64,000 nucleotides of DNA from an uncultured Muribaculaceae bacterium (GCA_910585275.1 CAJUCW010000021.1:3366-67365), one strand, 5' to 3'; shown: positions 25,773 to 34,272, counted from the first letter of the stretch. The notes: generated from the sequence alone by a model not told the origin. Program-made: numbers and translations.

Positions 25773-27238
25773 AAGGGGTGGTTTGCAGGACCGGTGTTGC
25801 TGTTCTGTTATTGTGCGCGGGCATGGCGGAGGCGGTGTGGGGGCTTTTGCAGTTGTGCGGCTTTCTCCCTTCGCGCCATGCGTTGTTCCCCCTCACCGGC
25901 TCTTTCTACAATCCGGGCCCCTACGGCTGTTTCCTTGCCATGCTGCTTCCGTTGGCGGTGGCGTTCTATCTGGGAAAGACGGCATGGAAGAGATGGGCGG
26001 GGATGGCATACGTCATGCTTGCGGTGGCGCCGCTTGCCGCATCCATGAGCCGCACGGGATGGTTGGCAGCCGCACTCGGCTGCTCGTTTACGATATTACT
26101 ACTCAACCGACACTGGCTTACAACGGCGTGGCGGCGTCTGTGGGATTACCACAGGCGTCACCGCGTCAAAACTTATCTGTGCATCGCCGTCGTTGCGATA
26201 ACGGCGGCTTTTGCGGCATACGCACTTGTCGGCTTAAAGGCGCAGTCGGCGCAGGGGAGGGTGCTGATGTGGAAAATCGGTGCGAAGGCGATGGCCGGGG
26301 TTCCCCTTGCAGGCGTGGGGTGGGACAATGTCGCGGGGACGTATGGCGAAGCGCAGGAAGCTTACTTCAGCTTGCATTCCGACAGCGGCGAGATTGCGGT
26401 GGCGGGAGCTCCGGAATATCTTTTCAACGAATACCTGCAAATCGGCGTGGCATACGGAGTGCCGGCTTTTGTGGCGTTCATACTGGTGCTTTGCATGGGT
26501 GTGTATCGCGGTGTAAAGGGCCGGGCATACGGATTTGCCGGGTCTCTTTTGGCGTTTATGACGGTCGCCTTCGCTTCCTATCCGTTGCAGTTCACGTTGT
26601 TTTTGGTTTGTATATGCGCCGTGGCGCTTTGCTGTTTTTGGAGCGTGCCATGCCGGCGTTTTTCCGCATGGTGGTTACTGAATTGTCTGCTGACTGCGGG
26701 GGGATGCATCCTATGCGTTGCCGTGGCTGTCACCCGCTATGAGCGCGAGGCGGCAAGGGAAGAATGGGGGGCGGGCGTGCGCCGGCTGTATCACAGCCGT
26801 GCATATCGTGCGGCGGCCGAAGGTTACGCCCCTTTCTACGACCGTCTGAACCACGATGCCGCCTTCCTCTTCGAATACGGCCATTCGCTCCATAAGACAG
26901 GGGAATATGAAGAGTCTGTCCGTATCCTTGAAAAGGCGGCGGAAGTAAGTTCCGATGCCATGGTTCTCAACATTATCGGCAAGAACCGGCAGGCCATGGG
27001 TGAATATGCGGAAGCCGAAAAATGTTTTCGCCGCTCCTCCCGCCGCCAGCCGGCATTGCTCTATCCCCATTATCTTTTGATGAAACTTTATGAAGAAGCG
27101 GGCGATTCCGCAGGGATGGTAAGGGAGGCGCGCTATCTTTCCGGCACGCGGGCCAAGGTGCCTTCGCCCGCCGAAGAGGAAATGCGCGGCGAAGCCCGTC
27201 AAATACTCGAAAAATTGGTAACTTTTCAATCCGAATGA
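25769..27238 (+). CDS. O-antigen ligase/Wzy-like membrane protein with C-terminal TPRs
   Basis: About ten hydrophobic helices fill residues 1-320, with LTGSFYNPGPYGCFLAMLLPLAV and AASMSRTGWLAA typical of the Wzy_C/O-antigen ligase family. Tetratricopeptide-like repeats follow at about 335-480 (HSLHKTGEYEESVRILEKA, NRQAMGEYAEAEKCFRRS). The start at 25769 gives an ATGA overlap with lepB; an ATG 6 bp upstream is an alternative. The family polymerises or transfers glycans at the periplasmic face, but no glycosyltransferase genes are nearby, so a polysaccharide role is uncertain. It overlaps the next gene by 4 bp. Confidence 0.8.
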   Translation: MKGVVCRTGVAVLLLCAGMAEAVWGLLQLCGFLPSRHALFPLTGSFYNPGPYGCFLAMLLPLAVAFYLGKTAWKRWAGMAYVMLAVAPLAASMSRTGWLAAALGCSFTILLLNRHWLTTAWRRLWDYHRRHRVKTYLCIAVVAITAAFAAYALVGLKAQSAQGRVLMWKIGAKAMAGVPLAGVGWDNVAGTYGEAQEAYFSLHSDSGEIAVAGAPEYLFNEYLQIGVAYGVPAFVAFILVLCMGVYRGVKGRAYGFAGSLLAFMTVAFASYPLQFTLFLVCICAVALCCFWSVPCRRFSAWWLLNCLLTAGGCILCVAVAVTRYEREAAREEWGAGVRRLYHSRAYRAAAEGYAPFYDRLNHDAAFLFEYGHSLHKTGEYEESVRILEKAAEVSSDAMVLNIIGKNRQAMGEYAEAEKCFRRSSRRQPALLYPHYLLMKLYEEAGDSAGMVREARYLSGTRAKVPSPAEEEMRGEARQILEKLVTFQSE

Positions 27239-28089
27239 AAAATAATCTTATGAATCCTATCTTTTTAAAGATTGTTTTGTTCCTATCGTTGGCAGGCGCG
27301 CTGTGCGCCTGCGGTGGAAATTCCGGCAACGACCGGATTGCCGTGGCATCGATTGCACGTGCCGACTCCATCATGGACTCTGTGCCGGAAGCGGCGTTGC
27401 GGATACTGTCGGGCCTCGACACCCTGTCGCCTGTTTCCGACAAAGTAAGGGCACGCCTCACGCTCTCTACCGAGAGGGCGAAAGACAAGTGCCGCATCAA
27501 GGAAACCGACGACTCCCTTATTTCGGAGGCCGTTTCACTCTTCCGTAGGTGTGGGATGGAGGAGGAAGAGATGTGGTCGCATTTCTACAAGGGTGTAATA
27601 TTGTTCAACGCCAATGATTTCCCGTCTGCCGTCAATGAATCGTTGGAAGCCCTGCGCATTGCCCGTAGCCGTGATGACCATTTCGCAAAAGGGAAGGCAT
27701 TCGACCTTATGGCTGAAATCTATTATCGGTCGCTGAACACAAAGGAATCCATTCCGTTGCTTGATTCCGCCGTCAACTCCTACAGCAAGGCGGGGAAAGA
27801 TAATTTCGCGAGATATACCTCCATTAGTTTGGCAACGGCCCATACTGCCTTGGGAGAGACAGCTATGACGCATAGGATTCTTGACTCGCTCGAAAATGTG
27901 GTCACCTCCGAAAAAGATATCTTCTATGTCTATATCTGCAACAACAGAATGTTGTGCCTTACCAATGAAGGAAAGCTTAACGAGGCCTTGGATGAATTCC
28001 GGAAGGCGCGGCAGTTGGCGGGCGACGACGTCTGGCGCGTCATCAATCCCTCGCGGGTGGGTGACTTTCCTGATGGCGGGGAAGCCTGA
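27235..28089 (+). CDS. TPR transmembrane regulator, 5' part (frameshifted)
   Basis: The frame starts with a lipoprotein signal (lipobox LCAC at residues 22-25) and a series of TPR-like helices (ADSIMDSVPEAALRILSGL, SAVNESLEALRIARSR, GKLNEALDEFRKARQLAG). It then stops abruptly after NPSRVGDFPDGGEA. The next frame continues the TPR pattern at once (LMAGKPDSARRYLAEAEKL), so one protein of about 613 residues is split by a one-base gain in the G-rich run near 28056-28062. It overlaps the Wzy-like gene by ATGA. The intact family is a periplasmic TPR domain, one membrane helix, a coiled coil and a cytoplasmic helix-turn-helix-like end. Confidence 0.8.
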   Translation: MKNNLMNPIFLKIVLFLSLAGALCACGGNSGNDRIAVASIARADSIMDSVPEAALRILSGLDTLSPVSDKVRARLTLSTERAKDKCRIKETDDSLISEAVSLFRRCGMEEEEMWSHFYKGVILFNANDFPSAVNESLEALRIARSRDDHFAKGKAFDLMAEIYYRSLNTKESIPLLDSAVNSYSKAGKDNFARYTSISLATAHTALGETAMTHRILDSLENVVTSEKDIFYVYICNNRMLCLTNEGKLNEALDEFRKARQLAGDDVWRVINPSRVGDFPDGGEA

Positions 28090-29074
28090 CAGTGCGCGCC
28101 GTTACCTTGCCGAGGCCGAGAAGTTGCCGGGGCGTGTCTCCTCCTCCCCGTTATATCATACGGTGATGTCGGAATGTCTGGAGACTGCGGGCGACCTGAG
28201 GGGTGCGCTGCGAGAACTGCGTATTGCTTATTCCATTAGCGATTCAATTGAGTTGAAATCCATGGGCGGAAACCTTTCAGCTGTGGAGCGCGCCTATAAT
28301 GATGCAATTCATGTAAAAAACTCGGAGCGTATTTCCTCCCTTGTGAATACTTTGATATGGGTGGTCTTGGCTGCGGCGATATTGCTTCTTGTCGGCCTCT
28401 TCTTCTGGTTGCGGGGTCGGCGACGCATAAGAAAAGCGGAGGATGCCATGCAGACGATGACAGAACTGTATGATGCCACCGTCGCTGAAAGGGAATTCCT
28501 GAAGAAAGAACGCGACGAGATAAAGAACGAACTCGAATGTGTTTCGGAGGAGAAACAGGAATTGTATGATGCCACGGTTGCCGAAAGGGAATCCCTGAAA
28601 AAAGAATGCAGCGAGGCAAAGAACGAGCTCGAATGTATTTCCGGGCTAAAACAGGAAATCGACAGATTGTTTAAGGCGCACTTCGACATCCTCTACAATC
28701 TCTGCGAAGAATTCCTTTCTGACGGTAAGGCGTCGAAAAGGGTTATGAACTATTTTGAAAATGAGATTAAAAAAATAAGGAGTAAGCATTTTACCGATGA
28801 ACTCATCAGAGTGGTCAACCGCAACCATGGCAATGTGCTTTCGCGTCTTCAGAAAGCGTTGCCCGGTGTGACGTATCAATATGTTGTAGTTGTAGCATAC
28901 TTTATGGCCGGTTTTAAAGCGAGGGCGGTGGCTCTTTTCTTGGATATGCAGGTTGCCAATTACTATAATGTATTGTCGCGTCTGAAGGCGCGCTTGAAAA
29001 AATCGGATGCACCCGACTGTGAGGACATCATGCGTGTCATATTCAATGAAAAGGGCTGTTCTGCCTCGGATTGA
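28073..29074 (+). CDS. TPR transmembrane regulator, 3' part (membrane helix, coiled coil, HTH-like end)
   Basis: This is the continuation of the frameshifted regulator. ATG 28073 lies 14 bp before the upstream stop and could allow reinitiation. The part holds the last TPRs, a membrane helix (LIWVVLAAAILLLVGLFFWL), and a coiled coil made of two near-identical 32-residue units (each starting ELYDATVAERE). A C-terminal helical domain follows, in which FKARAVALFLDMQVANYYNVL looks like a helix-turn-helix. Such proteins are thought to work as one-piece membrane regulators in Bacteroidetes. Target genes are probably the propeller/peptide genes downstream (inference). Confidence 0.75.
   Translation: MAGKPDSARRYLAEAEKLPGRVSSSPLYHTVMSECLETAGDLRGALRELRIAYSISDSIELKSMGGNLSAVERAYNDAIHVKNSERISSLVNTLIWVVLAAAILLLVGLFFWLRGRRRIRKAEDAMQTMTELYDATVAEREFLKKERDEIKNELECVSEEKQELYDATVAERESLKKECSEAKNELECISGLKQEIDRLFKAHFDILYNLCEEFLSDGKASKRVMNYFENEIKKIRSKHFTDELIRVVNRNHGNVLSRLQKALPGVTYQYVVVVAYFMAGFKARAVALFLDMQVANYYNVLSRLKARLKKSDAPDCEDIMRVIFNEKGCSASD
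28463..28654 (+). repeat. 96-bp in-frame tandem duplication in the coiled coil
   Basis: Units 28463-28558 and 28559-28654 are direct 96-bp repeats encoding 32 residues each, most differences being synonymous or conservative. They lengthen the cytoplasmic coiled coil by about nine heptad turns in total. Confidence 0.9.
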
Positions 29075-29205
29075 TAGACCATTCCGGGATGCTGATAGAA
29101 AATTAGATTTTGTGCATGGTTTAGATACTCGATAACATGCTATATCTTTTACCGGAAGTTTGTAATATTACATCAGATAAAAAACAAAACCATAGATTAT
29201 GAAAA
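28965..29205 (+). repeat. Direct repeat copy 1: regulator 3' end plus following leader
   Basis: From the last ~37 codons of the TPR regulator through the leader of propeller gene 1, this matches 30385-30667. Shared stretches include TGATAGACCATTCCGGGATG and the ACCGGAAGTTTGTAAT / AAACCATAGAT leader. Copy 2 has about 40 extra bases in the middle. Confidence 0.85.
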
Positions 29206-29231
29206 TATATTATGACCCTCTTTTATGCATT

Positions 29232-30371
29232 ATGGCTAAATACCGATATTGTCTAATACTTATTCATTTGTTATTTTTAATATCGTGCAGCGATAAAAAA
29301 ATAAATGTTGATATTCCTGTATATGCGTTAAATGAGGCATATTCGAGAGATGTAGATTCATTATTTAAGGGAGTGGAGGCGGTCCCCCTGTTGTTTGAAG
29401 GTGATACATATCCCGGTACGGTTGAAAATTTCTTGGTTATACCAGGATATGTTATCGTGAATGGAAAGCATAAAATAATTCATATTTTTAAGGATGACGG
29501 ACACTATCTATCGTGTTCGGAAGATAAAATCGGAGGAGGTCCCGGAGAGTATTCTATTATGATGGGTTATACATGGAATCCGTATAACAACCTGATAGAG
29601 ATTATAACGCCAAATGCATTTTTATCATACGATTTTGAGTTCAATATGGTGAAAAGTTCATCTATTCCTACCAAGATTGGGAATGGTGGCTTAATGTTTG
29701 GCCAAATATTTGATATTGCAGAGAATAAACATTTATTATTGCCAACAAGTGCCAGTAAGAATCCATTTAGGATTTTACTATACGATTCGGAAAGAAGAGA
29801 GTTTATACGAGAGTTGGACTATAAAAAAGATATTGTTGCAGATATTAGTATGCAAAACAATAGTTTTTTCAGGACCTCGGATTATAATTTATTGTTTTGT
29901 CCTCCTGCTATTACTAAATGTGTTTATGATATTCCGGAAAATTTTAGTTCTCTTAATAAGTTATTTTCTATTGAGTTGGGTAATAATGGCATTACAAAAG
30001 AAGAATTCGAGAAATATGATGATCACGCAGCCAGATCAAAATACTATATCAATAGCAATAAGATAATGCCATTGAGGGTTCTACCGAACTCTGCAATAAT
30101 TTTAGTATTATTGAAAGATGGTAAAACAATGAGAGACTTTTCCATTGTCAGGATTGATCGAGCGACGGGTGATATGATTTCCGTGAAGTTATATGAGAAA
30201 GGAGAATATAAAATACCAATCATTGGATATATCGACGAGGAATATGCTTATTCGATAGTTGAAAAAGAGTTCATAAAAGATAATCCGGCATTACTGATGG
30301 GATGTTATTCGAGTGATTGGATAAACAATGTGGAGGATGAAAGTCTTGTATTGCTCAAATACAAGTTTTAA
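29232..30371 (+). CDS. 6-bladed beta-propeller lipoprotein (1)
   Basis: The ~379-residue product begins MAKYRYCLILIHLLFLISC, a lipoprotein signal with lipobox LISC; an ATG at 29199 would add 11 residues. The body has repeated beta-strand blocks (VENFLVIPGYVIVNG, HIFKDDGHYLSCS, GGGPGEYSIMM) of the 6-bladed propeller type seen in BF3164-like Bacteroidetes lipoproteins. The GGGPGEY element is characteristic of the group. The gene is more AT-rich than its neighbours, which suggests recent acquisition. It is flanked by two copies of the 3' end of the TPR regulator. Ligand unknown. Confidence 0.75.
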   Translation: MAKYRYCLILIHLLFLISCSDKKINVDIPVYALNEAYSRDVDSLFKGVEAVPLLFEGDTYPGTVENFLVIPGYVIVNGKHKIIHIFKDDGHYLSCSEDKIGGGPGEYSIMMGYTWNPYNNLIEIITPNAFLSYDFEFNMVKSSSIPTKIGNGGLMFGQIFDIAENKHLLLPTSASKNPFRILLYDSERREFIRELDYKKDIVADISMQNNSFFRTSDYNLLFCPPAITKCVYDIPENFSSLNKLFSIELGNNGITKEEFEKYDDHAARSKYYINSNKIMPLRVLPNSAIILVLLKDGKTMRDFSIVRIDRATGDMISVKLYEKGEYKIPIIGYIDEEYAYSIVEKEFIKDNPALLMGCYSSDWINNVEDESLVLLKYKF

Positions 30372-30384
30372 ACAGTCATATCAA

Positions 30385-30493
30385 TATAGTATTGTCGCGC
30401 CTGAAGGCGCGCTTGAAAAAATCGGATGTACCCGACTGTGAAGACATCATGCGTGCAATATTCAATGAAAAAAGCGGTTCCACCCCGGATTGA
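30385..30493 (+). pseudogene. 3' remnant of a second TPR regulator gene
   Basis: In the frame of the regulator this encodes a tail VLSRLKARLKKSDVPDCED and on to a TGA at 30491. The reading frame is intact and differences from 29.0 kb are largely synonymous or conservative, as expected from a paralogue rather than a fresh duplicate. No 5' part exists. The leader and promoter-like TAATTTTG (30628-30635) after it are also duplicated. Confidence 0.75.
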
Positions 30494-30667
30494 TAGACCA
30501 TTCCGGGATGCTGATAGAAAATTAGATTTTGTGCATGGTTTAGATATTTGTATATCAGCGGTTTTGAATAAGGTTGCTGATAGATATTCTGATGCCCTGA
30601 TATGTCGTTTTTCTAACCGGAAGTTTGTAATTTTGCATCGAATAAAAACGAAACCATAGATCATGAA
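30494..30667 (+). repeat. Direct repeat copy 2: duplicated leader with -7 box
   Basis: Non-coding second half of the duplication. It retains a TAATTTTG box where copy 1 has the degenerate TAATATTA, so the two downstream genes probably differ in promoter strength. Confidence 0.7.
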
Positions 30668-31067
30668 AACGAAATTAATAACCCTATTGACGGCTCTCCT
30701 CTTATATGCCGTTCCCTGCATGGCGGGGGGTCAAACGAGTCCATCGACACCTAATGATATACCCGTCTATACCAGTGATGACCGTCCGCGAAGCGGAAGT
30801 CCTGTTTGGGCATCAAACGTGAGATGTTCTTACTTCGACGGTGTGCTTGCAATCGGAGGGTTCGCGTATTCTAACGCGTACTCTTCTGACTCACGACTCT
30901 CTGCCGTTCAACTAAAGACTCTCGAGACTCTGACAAAAGATGAGAACAAGGGTGAAGTTGTGGACATTCCTTGTGATCCTGATAATGGCGCAGTGTGTTC
31001 TGTTCCAGTTAGTCTTGCATCTGGTGTGACAACAACTATGAATGTATTGAATTGCAGAAACGTATGA
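30663..31067 (+). CDS. Small exported cysteine-containing protein, possibly NVEALA-related
   Basis: A 134-residue protein with a clear signal peptide (MKTKLITLLTALLLYAVPCMAGG). The middle (SGSPVWASNVRCSYFDGVLAI) vaguely recalls DUF3244 beta-strands. The C-terminal third (LSAVQLKTLETLTKDENKGE, then Cys-containing segments) recalls the LxxxxLxNVEALAxxE pattern of NVEALA peptides. Another frame just past GVTTTMNV reads on with CDNNYECIELQKRM to a stop near 31095, so a 3' frameshift is possible. A long hairpin and a propeller lipoprotein gene follow. Function unknown; an exported peptide of the propeller module is my inference. Confidence 0.5.
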   Translation: MKTKLITLLTALLLYAVPCMAGGQTSPSTPNDIPVYTSDDRPRSGSPVWASNVRCSYFDGVLAIGGFAYSNAYSSDSRLSAVQLKTLETLTKDENKGEVVDIPCDPDNGAVCSVPVSLASGVTTTMNVLNCRNV

Positions 31068-31105
31068 TAGTAATCAACCGGATTCTTCGTTGATGCAATG
31101 CGATG

Positions 31106-31154
31106 GTGTATTGCCCTTTAATCGTAACTTCGTTTATAATAAAGGGCAATACAC
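31106..31154 (+). other. 15-bp inverted repeat / hairpin before propeller gene 2
   Basis: GTGTATTGCCCTTTA (31106-31120) and TAAAGGGCAATACAC (31140-31154) are perfect reverse complements with a 19-nt loop. No T-run follows. It lies between the small exported protein gene and the propeller lipoprotein gene, 48 bp before the latter's start. Confidence 0.8.
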
Positions 31155-31201
31155 TTTCACCATGTTTCAAGGATATATTGCACACTTTAAATTCACGTAT
31201 T

Positions 31202-32320
31202 ATGAAAAGTTGTCTGTCAAAATTTTTTGTTTCACTCCGCTATGCAGTCATTGCTATAATGGTTTTCCCAACATTAATGATTGTTTCTTGTGGCAGAAGT
31301 AAGCATGAGGAAGCGATGGTGGAAACTGTGCCGCTTGAGGGAGTGTCCATTATTAACGATACCCTTGTAATTGACTATTTTCGTCCGTTTATTGTCAATA
31401 ACAATATCGCGAGTACTTTGGCAAAAGGTGATTATTCCGGTTTTATAGGAGGTTTGAAAGATGACAAACTGTTTACTCGAGATTTGTTCCTTCCTCGAGG
31501 ATCTGGACCGGATGAGTTTGGTTTTGCTGTCGTAATGCCGTACAACGACTCCACAATCTTTGTTATGAATTCCAACGGTGGTCATCCGGAGTCGCTGACC
31601 GTAATTCCGGTGGGAATGGATGGGTTACAATCGAAAGACCGGTGGATGCGTCATCGGATAGATTCCATAGGATCCATAGATGTGGGAGCGCGTGCATTTG
31701 TGCCCTTGTCTGATTCGACTATATTGATTAACAGTGCCCGGTATGGATCTCCAAGCGTCTTTTCAGTAATTAATTACAAACATCCATCGCTCACGGAGTT
31801 AAATTGGTTGCCCGGAGATAACTTCAAGGGCGAGAATATAGTTAAACAAGGAGTGTATGGCGTCAATACGCAATTGTATAAGATAGGGGATAAATTCCTT
31901 TATATTAACGGGAATTCCGATTACGCTTTTATTTTCTCGCTTAAGGATGACGATATAGTCATTGACAAGATGCTTGGGGAAACTTATCCGGACTATGAAG
32001 ACAGTGGAAATGGTTTGAGTGCGAAAATTAATAGAAAGGCGCCTCTCCTTTCCGGTGCTGTTTCTGACAATCGAATCTATATTTTACAGAAAATCCTTAA
32101 CAAAGAGGGCAACAAGGTTTCGGAAGGAGATGTGCCGTCTTATGGGAATAGGGTAGTTTGCTATGACTTTAATGGTAAACGGCTCTATGATCTCATGCTC
32201 GACAGGATTGGGTTCGGTATAATGACAGATAATTATAACAATAATCTTTACCTTTGTTGTATCAGCGAAGAGACCAATGAGATGGATATTGTAAAATATA
32301 ACCTCTCAAGTTTAAAATAA
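31202..32320 (+). CDS. 6-bladed beta-propeller lipoprotein (2), BF3164-like
   Basis: The start at 31202 gives MKSCLSKFFVSLRYAVIAIM followed by lipobox MIVSC, a lipoprotein of about 372 residues; the longer frame from 31103 runs through the hairpin and is not credible. Propeller-type repeats include FLPRGSGPDEFGFAVVM, IFVMNSNGG, and YKIGDKFLYINGNSDYAFIF. RGSGPDEF is the counterpart of GGGPGEY in propeller 1. It is probably anchored in the outer membrane and co-expressed with the exported protein upstream. Ligand unknown. Confidence 0.78.
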   Translation: MKSCLSKFFVSLRYAVIAIMVFPTLMIVSCGRSKHEEAMVETVPLEGVSIINDTLVIDYFRPFIVNNNIASTLAKGDYSGFIGGLKDDKLFTRDLFLPRGSGPDEFGFAVVMPYNDSTIFVMNSNGGHPESLTVIPVGMDGLQSKDRWMRHRIDSIGSIDVGARAFVPLSDSTILINSARYGSPSVFSVINYKHPSLTELNWLPGDNFKGENIVKQGVYGVNTQLYKIGDKFLYINGNSDYAFIFSLKDDDIVIDKMLGETYPDYEDSGNGLSAKINRKAPLLSGAVSDNRIYILQKILNKEGNKVSEGDVPSYGNRVVCYDFNGKRLYDLMLDRIGFGIMTDNYNNNLYLCCISEETNEMDIVKYNLSSLK

Positions 32321-32381
32321 TATAATTCAAATGAAGAAAACATCAGTATAGAGCTTGCCGTTGCAATGGCAGGTTTTGTAA

Positions 32382-32494
32382 TTTTCACCTGTCTTTTTAT
32401 CGACAGGAGCACAGTAGCAACAGTAGCACTCTCCGTAGCTAATTAGTTCGCTAAAAATTAATTTCTCTGCGAACTTTGCGGTTCTGCGTGCGAC
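32382..32494 (+). repeat. Repeat R1 (partial copy)
   Basis: Core and right part of a repeat family: CACCTGTCTTTTTAT, GACAGGAGCACAGTAGCAAC, AGCTAATTAGTTCGCTAAAA, then a GC-rich CTCTGCG/TTCTGCGTG arm. The left arm is missing. Confidence 0.75.
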
Positions 32495-32575
32495 ACCTTG
32501 CCAATAGCATTGTGTGCGACTACGGTAAGTGAAAGAGGTGGAGATAGAAAAAAATATGAAGGAAATGGATGGAAA

Positions 32576-32757
32576 AACGCACGCAGAGCCGCGAAGAGCG
32601 CGGAGATTTTTCGCTAAGGAATTTATAATCTCTTGTTTCTCCTGTTCACCTGTCTTTTTTATTGACAGGAGCACAGTAGCAACAGTAACACTCTCCGTAG
32701 CTAATTAGTTCGCTAAAAATTAATTCCTCTGCGGGGTTCGCGGCTTGGCGTGAGATT
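32576..32757 (+). repeat. Repeat R2 (full copy)
   Basis: Left arm ACGCACGCAGAGCCGCGAAG ... TTTTTCGCTAAGGAATT, then CACCTGTC...GACAGGAGCACAGTAGCAAC, then right arm TTCGCTAAAAATTAATTCC ... CGCGGCTTGGCGTGA. The two arms are imperfect reverse complements, so the unit can form a long hairpin like a MITE or BIME. Confidence 0.8.
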
Positions 32758-32839
32758 AAAAGCCTCGGGTTATGATGTCGATAATCAATATTTTTTGTAA
32801 TTTTGCAGAAGACCAACAATTTCTAACTTTTTTAATTCC

Positions 32840-33910
32840 ATGTTAAAACGTTTCTTTTCTCTTCTCCTTGTTTTGCCGGCATCTCTGTTTATCCAATCTG
32901 TCTATGCTGTTGATTATGTGGTGACAGGTTCCGTAAAAGATCTTGACGGCAAATATATATATCTGTTTGATTATGACAAAAAAGAAAATATTGACTCGGC
33001 GAGAGTGGAAAACGGGTCTTTCAGAATCGAAGGTAACTATTACCGGGATGCCAATGTGCGTGTAGAGTGTGGGAATGTCTTCTCGAACTGTATTCTCGAT
33101 AGCCTTGCCATTGTAGATTTCATTACCCATTTTCCTTCTGACGGGTCATATTTAAACAGACGGATGAGGGATATACGAAATATTGAAAATAGCAAGCGGG
33201 AACATCTTGGCAAATTTTCTCAAGAACTTAAATCGCATGGATTTGATGAATACGAAGCGAATGAGATTTATGGTAAACTTTACGATAAATACAGACCGGA
33301 GATGATTTCCATGTATGCGGATATTATCCTGGACAACCCAAACGGTTTGGGTGAATTCGCCATTTCAAGCCTCTATCCATGGTCATTGACTGTTGAGGAA
33401 TGGGATAGCATATACCAAAATTTACCGCCACGTCTTAAGGACACGCAAAACGTAAGTTTGCTGAATGATAAATATACAAATTTACGCAAAACACTCCCCG
33501 GTATGCCATTCGTTGACTTTAGTGGCAAAAGTGTGAACGGGGAATTGGTCAGGCTTTCCGATTATGTAGGAAAAGGTAAATACGTTCTTGTTGATTTTTG
33601 GGCGTCATGGTGCGGTCCATGCCAAAAGGAAGCGAAAGACGTATTGATTCCGCTTTATGAAAGATATAAAGATAATGGTAATCTTGAAATTATAGGAGTT
33701 GCAGTGTGGGATTCCCATGAGTCGTCTGTAAAGTCTATTGAGAAAAATCAGTATCCATGGAAAAATATAATAGATGCTGACACGAACCCAATGGAATTAT
33801 ATGGTTTTGACGCAATTCCGATGATAATATTGTTTTCGCCGGAGGGTAAAATTATTGAACGGGGACTTCGTGGCAAAAATATTGAAAAAGAAGTCGATAG
33901 TGTTCTATAG
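32840..33910 (+). CDS. TlpA-like thiol:disulfide protein with DUF4369-type N-terminus
   Basis: This 356-residue protein has a signal peptide (about 1-23, no lipobox). An N-terminal beta domain of the DUF4369 kind follows (VTGSVKDLDGKYIYLFDYDK ... IDSARVENGSFRIEG). A helical middle and a C-terminal thioredoxin domain complete it (SDYVGKGKYVLVDFWASW). The active site is C258-GP-C261. It sits between repeats R2 and R3 within the propeller/peptide region and could form or reduce disulfides in the cysteine-bearing exported peptides (inference). The last residues end abruptly at VDSVL but are plausible for the family. Confidence 0.88.
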   Translation: MLKRFFSLLLVLPASLFIQSVYAVDYVVTGSVKDLDGKYIYLFDYDKKENIDSARVENGSFRIEGNYYRDANVRVECGNVFSNCILDSLAIVDFITHFPSDGSYLNRRMRDIRNIENSKREHLGKFSQELKSHGFDEYEANEIYGKLYDKYRPEMISMYADIILDNPNGLGEFAISSLYPWSLTVEEWDSIYQNLPPRLKDTQNVSLLNDKYTNLRKTLPGMPFVDFSGKSVNGELVRLSDYVGKGKYVLVDFWASWCGPCQKEAKDVLIPLYERYKDNGNLEIIGVAVWDSHESSVKSIEKNQYPWKNIIDADTNPMELYGFDAIPMIILFSPEGKIIERGLRGKNIEKEVDSVL

Positions 33911-33998
33911 TTTATCCTCTGATTAAGATTCAGATTCTTTCTGATTTAGGTTGGTAGTAGGTCGGTGTTAATCATAATGTAGGTTGACTCGGTGGTGA

Positions 33999-34207
33999 AA
34001 ACGCACGCAGATCCGCGAAGAGCGCGGAGATTTTTCGCTAAGGAATTTATAATCTCTTGTTTCTCCTGTTCACCTGTCTTTTTATTGACAGTAGCACAGG
34101 AAGGATTTTTATTGACAGGTGTACAGTAGCAACAGTAGTTTTCACAGTAGCGAATTTGTTCGCTAAAAATAAATTCCTTTGCGGACTTCTCTGCTTTGCG
34201 TGAGATT
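33999..34207 (+). repeat. Repeat R3 (full copy with internal duplication)
   Basis: Same arms and core as R2. The core segment TTTTTATTGACAG...ACAG is doubled, separated by AGGAAGGA. Confidence 0.8.
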
Positions 34208-34256
34208 GTGATGAAATCGCATGTGTAGCTGCGAAGGGAAGTCTTTATATAGACTC

Positions 34257-34272
34257 GTAGGGATGTCCCTAC
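34257..34272. repeat. Short palindrome related to the TGTAGGGACAT repeat
   Basis: GTAGGGA-TG-TCCCTAC is a perfect 7-bp hairpin, related to the longer repeats at 50872 and 52775. Confidence 0.6.

Noticed and set aside
25600..26742. A 380-codon plus-strand frame overlapping lepB and the Wzy-like gene
   Set aside because: It lies in a different frame across two clearly real genes and has a low-complexity Arg/Gly/Cys-rich translation.
31106..31154. The 15-bp inverted repeat as an invertible promoter of the Bacteroides type
   Set aside because: Only 19 bp separate the arms, too short for a promoter or for a recombinase synapse. No recombinase gene is close. A hairpin is simpler.
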